Shown: positions 7,282 through 16,259 of the stretch, in pieces | Position numbering within the stretch: position 1 is the first letter of the stretch | Layout of the letters: every line of letters starts with the position of its first letter | Assembly: GCA_025350565.1 (NCBI GenBank) | Contig: JANXXO010000048.1 | Span: forward strand, 1 to 41,856 | DNA: 41,856 bases | Direction: 5' to 3' | Source: Acidimicrobiaceae bacterium | GTDB lineage: Bacteria > Actinomycetota > Acidimicrobiia > Acidimicrobiales > RAAP-2 | Translations under genes and position numbers: made by a program | The notes under the pieces: generated by a model | Told to the model about the DNA's origin: nothing | The model's database searches: none | Seen by the model: only the letters and a program-made list of their open reading frames with translations

Positions 7282-8772
7282 ATGAACCAGCGAGCGAACT
7301 TGGCTTCGCGACCACTTCCGTGGCTCATCCAAGGAGGCATGGGCATCGCGATCTCGCACTGGCCGCTCGCGCGTGCAGTCTCCATGGCCGGTCAGTTGGG
7401 TGTCGTGTCGGGCACGGCGATTGACGCGGTCTTTGCGCGACGCTTACAGGACCGGGGCGTTGACGTGGAACTTCGCGCCGTCCTCGATCAGTTTCCCGCC
7501 CAGACCGTGGTGCGCGAGGTGCTCGCGAAATACGCCTCCGCGAAGCGCGCGGCGACGTCGCCCTATCGTTCGGTGCCGATGCTCACGCACCGCCACGTCC
7601 AGAGTTCGCAGGACCTGCTGGTGCTGGCCAGCTTCGTCGAAGTGGCGCTCGCCAAACGCGGCCACGACGGACTGGTGGGAATCAATCTTCTCACCAAAGT
7701 TCAACTCCCGACCGTCCCCACTCTGTACGGCGCGATGCTCGCGGGCGTTGACTACGTGTTGATGGGAGCGGGGATACCCGCAGCGATACCCGGCATCCTT
7801 GATCGACTCGCCGGTGGCGAGGTCGTGGCGTCATCTCTGGAGATGAGTGGCACCGCAACAGGTGATGAAGTTCCGACGCTTCGCTTCGATCCCGCGCACT
7901 TTGACGGTCCCCACAATGTGCAACGACCCAATTTCTTGGCCATCGTGTCGTCGCACGTACTCGCCAACGCACTTCTTCGTCGCAGCTCGGGTGTCGTGGA
8001 CGGCTTCGTGGTGGAGAGTCCCGTGGCCGGAGGTCACAACGCGCCGCCCAGAGGATCCCTCGTGCTCGACCAGGACGGCGGACCGCTCTATGGGCCACGC
8101 GACCAGGTGGACTTCGAAGTGATGCGCGCGTGTGGAGTGCCGTTCTGGCTCGCCGGAGGAATAACGACGCCGTTGGATGTGCGCGACGCCCTGAAGGTCG
8201 GTGCGACGGGCGTCCAGGTCGGCACGCTCTTCGCCTACTGCCACGAGTCGGGTATGGAACCCACGCTTCGCGCCCAGGTCGTCACCGAGGTGCTCAGCCA
8301 CCGGGTTCACGTACGGACCTCGGTACGCGCGTCATCCACCGGCTACCCCTTCAAGGTCGCCGAGGTCGAGGGAACGCTTTCTGATCCTGACGTGTACGAG
8401 CAACGCCAACGTCGCTGCGATCTCGGCTACCTGCGCGAGGCGTACGCGAAAAGCGACGGATCGGTTGGCTATCGGTGTCCGAGTGAACCCGTGGACGTCT
8501 TCGTCGCCAAAGGTGGCGTCCAAGAGGACTCGATCGAGCGCACCTGCCTTTGCAATGCGCTAATGGCGACCGCCGGCCTGGGCCAGATTCGTCGCCGAGG
8601 CATTGACGAGCCCCCCATCGTGACCAGTGGCGACAGCCTCAACGACATTGCCCCACTTCTCATTGGTCGAGACGAGTACGCCGCATCGGACGTCATTGCT
8701 TACCTTCATACCGGACTCGCGTCGCACGACGAATCAGCCCAGCACAGTCAAGACGCCCCGGAGAGACATTGA
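7282..8772 (+). CDS. Nitronate monooxygenase / 2-nitropropane dioxygenase-family flavoprotein
   Basis: 496 residues with a TIM-barrel FMN-binding layout. GGMGIA sits near residue 18, YGAMLAGVDYVLMGAGIP near 150, then the phosphate-binding and catalytic-region signature VESPVAGGHNAPP near 248 and LAGGI followed by GATGVQVGTLFA near 292-315. These are hallmarks of the NPD family, which oxidises nitronates or, in relatives, acts as an FMN enoyl reductase. The C-terminal 130 residues are longer than in small NPD enzymes and carry three Cys (YRCPSEP and TCLCN), perhaps a metal site or an extra lid. It is monocistronic, with a weak ribosome site. The substrate is not predictable; detoxification of nitro compounds is the default guess. 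Confidence 0.8.
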   Translation: MNQRANLASRPLPWLIQGGMGIAISHWPLARAVSMAGQLGVVSGTAIDAVFARRLQDRGVDVELRAVLDQFPAQTVVREVLAKYASAKRAATSPYRSVPMLTHRHVQSSQDLLVLASFVEVALAKRGHDGLVGINLLTKVQLPTVPTLYGAMLAGVDYVLMGAGIPAAIPGILDRLAGGEVVASSLEMSGTATGDEVPTLRFDPAHFDGPHNVQRPNFLAIVSSHVLANALLRRSSGVVDGFVVESPVAGGHNAPPRGSLVLDQDGGPLYGPRDQVDFEVMRACGVPFWLAGGITTPLDVRDALKVGATGVQVGTLFAYCHESGMEPTLRAQVVTEVLSHRVHVRTSVRASSTGYPFKVAEVEGTLSDPDVYEQRQRRCDLGYLREAYAKSDGSVGYRCPSEPVDVFVAKGGVQEDSIERTCLCNALMATAGLGQIRRRGIDEPPIVTSGDSLNDIAPLLIGRDEYAASDVIAYLHTGLASHDESAQHSQDAPERH

Positions 8773-8853
8773 GGCGACGCGACTGACGTTGTCACGGGTC
8801 AACGAACGGTCGGCGCGGGTACAGTCGGGGCAGCCCGCAAGCGAGAGGACTCA

Positions 8854-9396
8854 ATGACCAGCCCCGACCGACCACCGCTTACCTTTTCGTATTTCCCCGA
8901 GGTCGCGAGCATCGACCTCACCAGCACCGACGTGACCGACGGCGCCACGCTGTCGTCGTCTCAGGTCGCCAACATCATGGGCTACGACGGTTCCAACCAA
9001 TCGCCTCAACTCTCCTGGAGCGGCGCCCCGGCAGAGACGAAGAGTTTTGCCGTCACGGTGCACGACCCCGACGCACCCACCGGCAGCGGTTTCTGGCACT
9101 GGTTAGCGGTCGACATTCCGGCGGACGTCTCGTCACTTCCTTCCGGAGCGGGCGCCGCTGACTCGACCGCGCTGCCCCAGGGCGTGGTCCAGATTCGCAA
9201 CGACGCCGGTACGTGGGGCTACGTTGGCTCGGCGCCACCTCCCGGTGACGTGCCCCACCGGTACGTGCACACGCTGCACGCACTCGACGTGGAGCACCTC
9301 GACGTGGACCGCGACTCCTCGCCCGCGGCCGTGGGATTTAATTTGCGGTTCCACGCCCTGGCGCGCGGCCAAATCGTTCCCATCTTTGGTTCCTAA
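8854..9396 (+). CDS. YbhB/YbcL-family PEBP (Raf kinase inhibitor-like) protein
   Basis: 180 residues that align with bacterial phosphatidylethanolamine-binding proteins. The anion-binding pocket motif is DPDAPTGSGFWHW near residues 69-81, and YVGSAPPPGDVPHRYVHTLH near 122-141 supplies the second conserved stretch (GP/PPxGxxHRY). No signal peptide is present, so it is cytoplasmic. Bacterial members have no settled function. The start is fixed by GAGAGGA seven bases before the ATG. A TACAGT hexamer at 8820-8825 fits the actinobacterial -10 pattern TAnnnT. It lies 81 bases after the flavoprotein gene and may have its own promoter. Confidence 0.88.
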   Translation: MTSPDRPPLTFSYFPEVASIDLTSTDVTDGATLSSSQVANIMGYDGSNQSPQLSWSGAPAETKSFAVTVHDPDAPTGSGFWHWLAVDIPADVSSLPSGAGAADSTALPQGVVQIRNDAGTWGYVGSAPPPGDVPHRYVHTLHALDVEHLDVDRDSSPAAVGFNLRFHALARGQIVPIFGS

Positions 9397-9552
9397 CGCA
9401 CCTTCGCCGCGGCGCCGTACCCGGCAGAGTCCGTGACTCGAATAGGGCCGCGCGCGATGGAGCGTACCGAGTTGTGGCGACCTGTAAAGTAAGCGAGTTA
9501 TGACTTCACCGATGCCCTCCATCGCACGCGCAACAATCTTTGGCGTTTCGCA

Positions 9553-10269
9553 GTGAGCGGGGCATCGGCGCCCGGGCCGCTCGCGCTCGTGGGCTCGGGG
9601 GAATACCTGCCCCAAATGGCCGATTTCGAGGGCAGTCTCATCGCCGGGCGTCCGGCCCGCTACGTGCAGCTAGCGACCGCCGCCGTGCCCGACGGCAAGG
9701 CCACCCTTGAACGATGGCACAGTCTGGGCATTGCCCAGGCCAATCGGCTCGGTGTCGAACCAGTGATCGTGCCGGTGAATGAACGAAGCGACGCCGAGAA
9801 CCCGGCGATCGCCTCGTTGATTGAAGGTGCCGGTCTCATCTACCTCTCGGGTGGTCACCCCGGTTTTCTCGCCGAGACGTTGCGCGAGACGGTGGTGTGG
9901 TCCGCCATTGTCGAAGCGTGGAAGGGCGGCTCGGCGCTGGCGGGATGTAGTGCGGGCGCGATGGCGTTCTCGGCGTGGGTTCCGTCGCTTCGCCACCCCC
10001 GTGAGGGGGGCACCGAAGGACTCGGGCTCTTGCCGCATCTGCGCGTCATTCCCCACTTTGACGCCTTCGTGTCGCGGATTCCTGACATGATGACCCGTTT
10101 CCTCTTACCCCACGATCCCGACATCACGGTGTTGGGCGTCGATGAAGAGACCGCCATCGTGGGGGGACTGACGGAGTGGGTCGTCGAGGGACGCTCCTCA
10201 GCGTGGCGCCTCACCGCGAATGGTCGCGAACAGTTGATTAACGGCACCACACTCACCACGCCGTTCTGA
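9553..10269 (+). CDS. Peptidase S51-like / type 1 glutamine amidotransferase-like protein
   Basis: 238 residues starting at GTG. The fold is that of the dipeptidase E / cyanophycinase group. GSGEYLP lies near residue 14, the glycine-rich YLSGGHPGFL near 97-106 and the nucleophile elbow GCSAGAM with Ser133 near 131-137; a candidate catalytic His is in RVIPHFD near 168. The enzyme would hydrolyse a small peptide such as an Asp-X dipeptide or cyanophycin fragments, but the substrate is undecided. It is convergent with the MFS gene, only 10 bases apart. The upstream 156 bases contain widely spaced inverted copies of GCGATGGAG (9454-9462 and 9517-9525), of unknown meaning. Confidence 0.8.
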   Translation: MSGASAPGPLALVGSGEYLPQMADFEGSLIAGRPARYVQLATAAVPDGKATLERWHSLGIAQANRLGVEPVIVPVNERSDAENPAIASLIEGAGLIYLSGGHPGFLAETLRETVVWSAIVEAWKGGSALAGCSAGAMAFSAWVPSLRHPREGGTEGLGLLPHLRVIPHFDAFVSRIPDMMTRFLLPHDPDITVLGVDEETAIVGGLTEWVVEGRSSAWRLTANGREQLINGTTLTTPF

Positions 10270-10279
10270 TTGCCCACCG

Positions 10280-11602
10280 TTACTCGGGCCAGGGCTCTTC
10301 GAGTTCGCGGCCCTTGGTTTCGGGCAGGACCCAAAACAGTCCGGCTACCAACATCGCGGGAAGAAAGGTGACCTGGGCCGCGAGCGCGAACTGCTTCCCG
10401 ACGTCGGCAATGGCGCCGAAGACGACCAGCCCCAGCACCGCACCGAGCACCCCCGCGGCGAGGAACCACCCGGCGGCCGACGCGCGCATGGCGGTGGGGA
10501 AGAGTTCGTTGATGAATGAACCCACCGCCGGCGCGAAGAGCGATCCGAACATGACGCCCAAGACGTATCCGGGCACGAGTGCGCCGCGCGGTCCGGCGTA
10601 GGAGAGCACGCCCGCGAGCGCAAGGCCCACCATGCCGAGCGCACCGGTCGGACGGCGCCCAAAGCGGTCAGCCATCCAACGACCGACGAGGAGTCCGGCG
10701 AGTCCCGTCGCACCGGCACCCACGACCATCGCGACGGTGACCGCGCCGGAGAGGTGTTCGATGTTCTGGGCGTACAGAAATATGAAGCTGTTGGCGGGTC
10801 CGGTGATGAAGGACAGCGCGAAGGCAATAACTGATAGTTGCGCCAGACGGCGACGATAGGGCGCGGCGATCGCTCCGAGGACCGGCGCGGAGGGGTCGAT
10901 CTCGTCGCTCGCGATGACGAAGCGATCCGGTTCGGTCGCCCATCGACTGATCACCGGCAGCAGGAGTAGCGGCACGACCGCCAGAGCGAAGAGTCCGCGA
11001 AAGCCCAGGGATTTGGACGCCGCGTTGTGGATGATGGCGGTGAGACCGGCCCCGACGCCGTAGCCCGCGGCGACCAGGGCTAGCGCTTTGGCGCGTCCTT
11101 TGGCGTCGGTCTGTTCGGCGGCCAGTACCTCTGAGAGTGCGTTGGTGGCGCTCAGCAACGGACGGCCCGCGGCGAAGATAACAACGAACCACCAATAGCC
11201 CGGACTGAAGGCGGCGAGGACCGTGGCCAGAAGACCGAAACCAACGCTCACCACCAGCATTCGGTGTCGTCCGAAGCGGTCGCCCAGCGCGGTGAGGGGG
11301 AGTCCACCGAGCGAGGCCAATCGAATGACGGCGAGCCCCAGCCCCAACTTGGTGCCCGACAGTCCCGCCTGGTCGGCGAGCGTCGCTCCGTGCACGAGAT
11401 GGCCGAACGATTTCGCGACGCTGCCGAGCGCGGTGACGACACCGAACTGCCCGAAGCCCGACGCGAACGACGCCAGGACTGCGCCCCACACCACTCGGTC
11501 GTTCCACTTGTGGAGGTGTAGAGGGGTCGCACTCACGGGCTCGACCGGTTCCCGCGGGATCTTCGGGACTGACTTCGTCCGTGCGTACAAGTCGCCACCC
11601 AT
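10280..11602 (-). CDS. MFS transporter, metabolite symporter type
   Basis: About 440 residues and twelve predicted membrane helices. Loop motif A is visible twice, DRFGRHRM after helix 2 and DRFGRRPTG after helix 8, which marks the two symmetric halves. The end LPETKGRELEEPWPE matches sugar/organic-acid symporters of the MFS. An upstream in-frame start at 11671 exists, but I prefer the ATG at 11602 because GAGGG stands seven bases before it and the extra 23 residues look unstructured. It is transcribed away from the DHA2 exporter with which it shares a 150-base control region, so the MarR-type operator at 11704-11734 might also affect it. The substrate is unknown. Confidence 0.82.
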   Translation of the reverse strand: MGGDLYARTKSVPKIPREPVEPVSATPLHLHKWNDRVVWGAVLASFASGFGQFGVVTALGSVAKSFGHLVHGATLADQAGLSGTKLGLGLAVIRLASLGGLPLTALGDRFGRHRMLVVSVGFGLLATVLAAFSPGYWWFVVIFAAGRPLLSATNALSEVLAAEQTDAKGRAKALALVAAGYGVGAGLTAIIHNAASKSLGFRGLFALAVVPLLLLPVISRWATEPDRFVIASDEIDPSAPVLGAIAAPYRRRLAQLSVIAFALSFITGPANSFIFLYAQNIEHLSGAVTVAMVVGAGATGLAGLLVGRWMADRFGRRPTGALGMVGLALAGVLSYAGPRGALVPGYVLGVMFGSLFAPAVGSFINELFPTAMRASAAGWFLAAGVLGAVLGLVVFGAIADVGKQFALAAQVTFLPAMLVAGLFWVLPETKGRELEEPWPE

Positions 11603-11703
11603 CCCATGACCCTCGACGGCCACTGAGCCAGATGGACGAGAGGGTAGGGGCAGCGCAACACGAGAGACCAAGGTTACGGTCCAAACCTTTGATCGGCCAC
11701 GGC

Positions 11704-11734
11704 TTGACTATAATTGCTTGTAGTCAAGCAATTA
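11704..11734. promoter_or_regulatory. Double overlapping palindrome, probable MarR operator
   Basis: Two perfect inverted repeats interlock. TTGACTA (11704-11710) pairs with TAGTCAA (11721-11727), and TAATTGCTTG (11711-11720) pairs with CAAGCAATTA (11725-11734). The inner 18 bases, TTGCTTG-tagt-CAAGCAA, have the size and form of known MarR-family operators, and the outer pair is offset by seven bases. The -10 hexamer lies inside, so binding would block polymerase. A MarR gene is the last gene of the operon this site controls, which suggests autoregulation. Confidence 0.75.
11709..11714 (+). promoter_or_regulatory. -10 element of the DHA2 exporter / marR operon
   Basis: A perfect TATAAT lies 38 bases before the preferred ATG at 11753 and inside the double palindrome. 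The best -35 (TTTGAT at 11688-11693) is spaced at only 15 bases and is weak, as expected for a promoter controlled by a repressor. Confidence 0.5.
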
Positions 11735-11752
11735 AATACCGGGGATGGACCG

Positions 11753-13522
11753 ATGGCCGCCAACAAAATGGACGCACTGCCGAGTGAACGCTACAAATGG
11801 ATTGCTCTGACCAACACGACGCTCGGCGTCTTCATGGCTACCGTCAATTCGTCAATCATCTTGATCTCCCTGCCCGCCATCTTCCGGGGCGTGGGGATCA
11901 ATCCTTTGTCGGCGGGCAACGTCGGCTATCTGCTCTGGTTACTCCAGGGCTACCTCTTGGTGACCGCAGTGCTCGTCATCAGTCTCGGTCGTCTCGGCGA
12001 CATTATGGGCCGCGTCAAGATCTATAACTTCGGCTTCGCCGTGTTCTCGTTCGCTTCGGTCTTGCTCGCTCTCGATCCTTATCACGCGGGATCGGGTGCT
12101 CTCTGGCTCGTGCTGTGGCGACTCGTCCAGGGCGTGGGCGGCGCCATGCTCTTCGCTAACTCGAGCGCAATCTTGGTGGACGCGTTCCCGGCGGACCAGC
12201 GGGGCCTGGCAATGGGCATCAACCAAGTGGCGGCCATTGGTGGGTCCTTCATCGGACTGATCGCTGGCGGCCTGCTCTCCATCGGGGACTGGCGCCTCGT
12301 GTTTTGGGTGTCGGTACCGTTCGGGATCCTCGGTACGGTGTGGGGATATCACAGCCTGCGCGACAACGGCCAGCGTGCGGCCGCCAAGATCGACTGGTGG
12401 GGCAATCTCACGTTTGCAGTCGGTCTTACCGCACTCCTCGTGGGCATTGTCTACGGCATCCAGCCCTACGGTACGAATGCCATGGGATGGACGTCGCCCA
12501 AGGTCTTGATCGCCTTCATCACCGGGGCCGTCTTCTTGGCCGCCTTCTTCACCATCGAGCGACGCGTCGCCTCACCCATGTTCAATCTGCGCCTCTTCAA
12601 GATTCGCGCCTTCTCGACGGGCAGCGCCGCGGGCTTTTTGGCCGCGATCTCTCGAGGTGGATTGCAGTTCATGCTCATCATTTGGCTCCAGGGAATTTGG
12701 CTGCCCCTTCACGGGTACGCCTACACGGCCACGCCGCTCTGGGCTGGCATCTACCTCTTGCCGTTGACCGCGGGCTTCTTGTTCGCGGGACCACTTTCGG
12801 GCTACCTTTCTGACCGACACGGTGCGCGAATCCTGTCGACGAGCGGCCTCGTGGTCTTTGGCGCGAGCTTCATTGGACTCCTCGCGGTGCCCACGAACTT
12901 CAGCTACTGGGTCTTTGCGGTGATGGTCTTCTTGAACGGTCTGGGCGGCGGGATGTTCTCGGCGCCTAACTCCGCCGCCATCATGAATAGCGTGCCCTCG
13001 GACGAGCGAGGCGGCGCGGCCGGTATTCAAGCGGCCTTCATGAACACGGGTTTCGTGCTCTCCATCGGCGTCTTCTTCTCACTGATGATCGTGGGGCTCT
13101 CCAACACCCTTCCGAAGGCGATATTCAAGGGGCTTACGGCCAACGGCGTGGGCGTCGCCCAAGCGCACGCCATTGCCAATCTTCCCGTGGTGGGCAGTCT
13201 CTTCTCGACGTTTCTCGGCAAGAACCCTTTGAAGAACCTGCTGGGACCCGAGGCCCGTTTGCAGGTCACCCACGCTCAATACTTACAGCTCACCGGTAAG
13301 CAGTTCTTCCCTCACCTCATCGAGTCGTCGTTTCACCGCGGACTCGTCATCGTCTTTGGTGCGGCCATCTTGATGTCGGTGGTGGGTGCGTTGTGCTCGG
13401 CCCTTCGTGGGAAGCGCTACGTGCACGTGGACCAGTCCTTGGCCCAACACGTGGGCGATTTGGCGTCAACGTCCAGTGCGGTCCCCGGCGAAATCGCCTT
13501 CGAAAGTGACGTCGTGCGATGA
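11753..13522 (+). CDS. DHA2-family (EmrB/QacA-type) MFS drug exporter
   Basis: 589 residues with about fourteen hydrophobic helices, the DHA2 layout. The N-terminal helix ends in the family motif [14 protein letters not shown], loop motif A is [18 protein letters not shown], and helix 5 carries the antiporter motif [15 protein letters not shown]. It should expel hydrophobic drugs or toxic metabolites in exchange for protons. I chose the ATG at 11753 because GGGGA lies seven bases upstream; a TTG further up would place the start inside the operator. The stop overlaps the marR start by four bases (ATGA), so both are translated from one message. The operator in front predicts derepression when the MarR ligand, probably a pump substrate, accumulates. 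Confidence 0.92.
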   Translation: MAANKMDALPSERYKWIALTNTTLGVFMATVNSSIILISLPAIFRGVGINPLSAGNVGYLLWLLQGYLLVTAVLVISLGRLGDIMGRVKIYNFGFAVFSFASVLLALDPYHAGSGALWLVLWRLVQGVGGAMLFANSSAILVDAFPADQRGLAMGINQVAAIGGSFIGLIAGGLLSIGDWRLVFWVSVPFGILGTVWGYHSLRDNGQRAAAKIDWWGNLTFAVGLTALLVGIVYGIQPYGTNAMGWTSPKVLIAFITGAVFLAAFFTIERRVASPMFNLRLFKIRAFSTGSAAGFLAAISRGGLQFMLIIWLQGIWLPLHGYAYTATPLWAGIYLLPLTAGFLFAGPLSGYLSDRHGARILSTSGLVVFGASFIGLLAVPTNFSYWVFAVMVFLNGLGGGMFSAPNSAAIMNSVPSDERGGAAGIQAAFMNTGFVLSIGVFFSLMIVGLSNTLPKAIFKGLTANGVGVAQAHAIANLPVVGSLFSTFLGKNPLKNLLGPEARLQVTHAQYLQLTGKQFFPHLIESSFHRGLVIVFGAAILMSVVGALCSALRGKRYVHVDQSLAQHVGDLASTSSAVPGEIAFESDVVR

Positions 13523-13974
13523 AGAGCGTCCACACGCCAACGTTTGACGCGACGTCCGAGACCGCGGCGCGCCTTCGCCTCATCTTGGTGCGCTTAGCCC
13601 GCGCCCTTCGCCGTCAGCAGAGCGCCGGTCTGGCGCCGTCCCAGATGTCGGCCTTAGCTACCGTCGAAGAGTTCGGTCCTCTGCGCATCAGTGCGCTGGC
13701 CAACCACGAGTCGGTCGGCGCACCGGTGGCGACCAGAGTCGTCGCCAGTCTCGAAGAACTCGGCCTCTTGAAGCGCACGGACGACCCCGATGACAAGCGA
13801 GCCTGTCTCGTCGAGCTGACGTCGCGCGGTCAGGCAACGCTCGCGACGGTATGGAACGAACGAACCATTGGCCTCGGTGCCCGCCTGGAGTGCTTAAGCG
13901 CGAGCGAGCGCGCCCTCCTCGAGGCGGCCCTGCCCGCCCTCGAGAAGATTGCGCGCGAACAGGCCACGCCGTAG
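13519..13974 (+). CDS. MarR-family transcriptional regulator
   Basis: 151 residues with the winged helix-turn-helix of MarR proteins: [24 protein letters not shown], recognition helix in [19 protein letters not shown], and the wing [16 protein letters not shown] near residues 90-105. It would act as a dimer that releases DNA on binding a phenolic or drug-like ligand. It is translationally coupled to the exporter through a four-base overlap and probably represses its own operon by binding 11704-11734. No Cys is present, so redox control of the OhrR type is unlikely. It converges with mscL, 19 bases apart. Confidence 0.93.
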   Translation: MKSVHTPTFDATSETAARLRLILVRLARALRRQQSAGLAPSQMSALATVEEFGPLRISALANHESVGAPVATRVVASLEELGLLKRTDDPDDKRACLVELTSRGQATLATVWNERTIGLGARLECLSASERALLEAALPALEKIAREQATP

Positions 13975-13993
13975 TCGCGCGACCGTTCGACCG

Positions 13994-14410
13994 TTAGGCG
14001 ATGAGCGGTACCTCGCTCGAACAAAACCTGCACGTGGTGGCGGCAAGGGGCAACCCACCGGAGAGACAACTGGGGCACACCTTGGACGGCGCCGGAGGAC
14101 CAAAGACGGTCGTGCCGCGTCGCTGCATGTACGAGCGGTACGGCACGACGATGACGAAGTAGACCACGGCCATGAACACGACGAAGTACACCATGGCCGA
14201 GATAAACGCACCGAGGTCGATGCGTTGCCCGTTCACGGTCCACCCGAGCCCGTTGCCCGTGCGGCCGCCTCCGGCCAACGAATTGATGAGCGGCGTGATG
14301 ACGTTGTCGGTGAAGGCTTTAATCAAGGTGCTGAAGGCCAGAGCCACCACCAGTCCAACGGCGATCACGATCAGTTCGCCCTGCATGAGGAAGTTTCTAA
14401 ATCCTTTCAT
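13994..14410 (-). CDS. mscL: Large-conductance mechanosensitive channel with C-terminal zinc-ribbon-like tail
   Basis: 138 residues. The amphipathic N-terminus MKGFRNFLMQGE and first helix (about 12-40, with the pore-lining VGLVVALAFSTLIKAFTDNVITPLI pattern) are typical of MscL, as is the second helix at about 68-95. In place of the usual helical bundle, the C-terminus holds two CxxC pairs (Cys112, 115, 127, 130), a zinc-ribbon-like knuckle also seen in other actinobacterial MscL proteins. The channel opens under membrane tension to relieve hypo-osmotic shock. It is a single gene with the ribosome site AAAGAG before the ATG. Confidence 0.9.
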   Translation of the reverse strand: MKGFRNFLMQGELIVIAVGLVVALAFSTLIKAFTDNVITPLINSLAGGGRTGNGLGWTVNGQRIDLGAFISAMVYFVVFMAVVYFVIVVPYRSYMQRRGTTVFGPPAPSKVCPSCLSGGLPLAATTCRFCSSEVPLIA

Positions 14411-14569
14411 TGCTCTCTTTCGACGGTAACGTCCGAGATGTTCGGACAGGTGTTTCTTACCAAATAAGTCGGCCTCGGCGCCGGTTCATCACGTCGGCCA
14501 GTCGTCGACGTAAAGTCCAACGCCGCGGCCGGCAGTGCTAAAACGGGGGCACGCGAAGCGGGAGAGTTG

Positions 14570-15475
14570 ATGGCGAGCGTTATAGAAGTCTCGGGACTCA
14601 CCAAGCGCTTTGGCTCGTTCACCGCCGTGGACGACGTCTCTTTTCGGGTGGAGTGCGGTGAGATTTTCGGACTGCTGGGCAAGAACGGCGCGGGAAAGAC
14701 CACGACGGTCGAGATGCTGGAGGGCTATCAACGACCCAGTGTCGGTGCCGTGCAGGTCCTCGGGGTCAACCCTTTCAACGGAGACGGCGCCTGGAAGGAC
14801 CGCATTGGCCTGGTCTTGCAGGAGTCCGATTTCGATCCCGTCCACACCGTGGCCGAAACGGTTCGACTCTTCGCCGGCTTCTTCTCGAATCCGAGGAGTG
14901 TGAAGGACACGCTCGAACTCGTGGGCCTGGGCGATAAGGCGAACGATCGAATTGGTCGACTCTCGGGCGGCCAGAAGCGCCGCGTTGACGTCGCCGTGGG
15001 CATCGTTGGCACGCCCGAGTTGCTCTTCCTCGATGAACCGACGACGGGCTTTGACCCGGCGGCACGTCGGGAGTTTTGGACGATGCTGGAAGGGCTGCGG
15101 GCAAGGGGGACCTCGATTCTGCTCACGACGCACTACATGGAAGAGGCGCAACATCTCTGCGATCGCGTGGCCATCATGTCGGAAGGACGCATCGTCGCCG
15201 AAGGCACCTCGTCCTCCCTCATTGCCATGACCGGGACGACCTCGATTCGATTCTCGCGCGTCGACGACCTGGCTCTCGACGCATTGGCGCAAGGGGCGCA
15301 GATCCAATTTCAGGTCCGCGGCGACGTCGTGGTGGCGAGCGTCGATGACCCACAGGCGTCACTGCTGCGTCTGCTCCATTGGTGCGAGCGAACCGGTGTC
15401 GAACTGGCCGGCTTGGAAGTTATTCGTCCGACCCTCGATGACGTCTTTCTGAGGGTGACCGAGGAACCATTGTGA
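14570..15475 (+). CDS. ABC-2 exporter ATP-binding protein (DrrA-like)
   Basis: 301 residues. Walker A is GKNGAGKTT at 37-45, the Q-loop LVLQESDFDP follows, the ABC signature LSGGQKRRVDV lies near 128 and Walker B LLFLDEPTTGFDP near 148; the switch His is in TTHYMEEA. After about residue 215 comes the C-terminal domain common in DrrA/NatA-type exporters. It energises the membrane protein encoded next, with which its stop overlaps by four bases (GTGA). The ATG at 14570 is preferred over a TTG three bases earlier; GGAGAG stands in front. The substrate is unknown; small hydrophobic drugs, lipids or antibiotics are typical. Confidence 0.93.
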   Translation: MASVIEVSGLTKRFGSFTAVDDVSFRVECGEIFGLLGKNGAGKTTTVEMLEGYQRPSVGAVQVLGVNPFNGDGAWKDRIGLVLQESDFDPVHTVAETVRLFAGFFSNPRSVKDTLELVGLGDKANDRIGRLSGGQKRRVDVAVGIVGTPELLFLDEPTTGFDPAARREFWTMLEGLRARGTSILLTTHYMEEAQHLCDRVAIMSEGRIVAEGTSSSLIAMTGTTSIRFSRVDDLALDALAQGAQIQFQVRGDVVVASVDDPQASLLRLLHWCERTGVELAGLEVIRPTLDDVFLRVTEEPL

Positions 15476-16251
15476 GGTTCATCCGACTTTCGCTTCGTCA
15501 AGCGGGTTTCAATTTGCGCGGCTACCTTCGCAGTTCGCGCACGGTCATCTTCGGCATCGTGATGCCGGTGGGCTTCCTCGTACTCTTCAATTCGGTCTTC
15601 GGGGGAAAGTCCAAGGTCGTCCCCGTCGACGGTCACTACGTGTCGACGATCGCCTTCTATACCGGTGGTCTCACCACCTACGGGGTCATGCTCGGGTCGT
15701 TCACGGGCATCCTGGTCTCGATCGTGAGCGCCCGCGAAGCCGGCTGGCTGAAGCGTTTCCGCGGGACGCCGATGCCCTCGGGCGTGTTCCTCGCGGGCGA
15801 GATCATCTATCTCTTCGTCACCTCGCTCGCGCTCATCACGGTCATGTTCGCGGTGTCCTCTTTCGGCTACGGCCTCTCGTTGCGCGCCGACGTGCTCGCG
15901 ACCATTCTTTGCTACACGGCGCTCGGGGTCTTCACTTTCGCCGCTCTGGGACTCGCCCTGACGCGGGCTATCACGACCTCGGAGATGTCGAATTCGGTCG
16001 GGCCCTTCACCGTGGTCATTCTTAGTTTCGTGAGTGGCGTCTTTCTCCCACCCGAACTCCTGCCGCCCTGGCTGCTCCACTTCGCGTCCTACCTCCCGCT
16101 GCAACCACTGGTGAGCTCGATGCAGCACACCCTCGCCGCCTCTCGGGGCAACGGGTTCGAGTTTCGCACCTTCGTCGTGCTGGGCATTTGGGGGGCCGTT
16201 GGCTTCGTCGTGGCGCAGCGCACCTTCACCTGGGAGCCACGGCGCCGCTGA
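15472..16251 (+). CDS. ABC-2 type exporter permease
   Basis: 259 residues starting at a GTG that overlaps the ATPase stop. Six hydrophobic helices are visible, the first near residues 25-45. The cytoplasmic loop SAREAGWLKRFRGTPMP, which carries the E-x-x-x-x-x-x-R-x-x-P pattern, is diagnostic of ABC-2 permeases, and the FVSGVFLPPELLPPWL segment precedes the last helices. Together with the preceding ATPase it forms a homodimeric or heterodimeric exporter. It is convergent with the acyl-CoA dehydrogenase, 8 bases apart. Confidence 0.9.
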   Translation: MRFIRLSLRQAGFNLRGYLRSSRTVIFGIVMPVGFLVLFNSVFGGKSKVVPVDGHYVSTIAFYTGGLTTYGVMLGSFTGILVSIVSAREAGWLKRFRGTPMPSGVFLAGEIIYLFVTSLALITVMFAVSSFGYGLSLRADVLATILCYTALGVFTFAALGLALTRAITTSEMSNSVGPFTVVILSFVSGVFLPPELLPPWLLHFASYLPLQPLVSSMQHTLAASRGNGFEFRTFVVLGIWGAVGFVVAQRTFTWEPRRR

Positions 16252-16259
16252 AGGAGTCG

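Noticed and set aside
9454..9525. Inverted 9-base copies GCGATGGAG/CTCCATCGC around a 54-base spacer
   Set aside because: Too far apart for a terminator or simple operator, and probably chance in GC-rich DNA.
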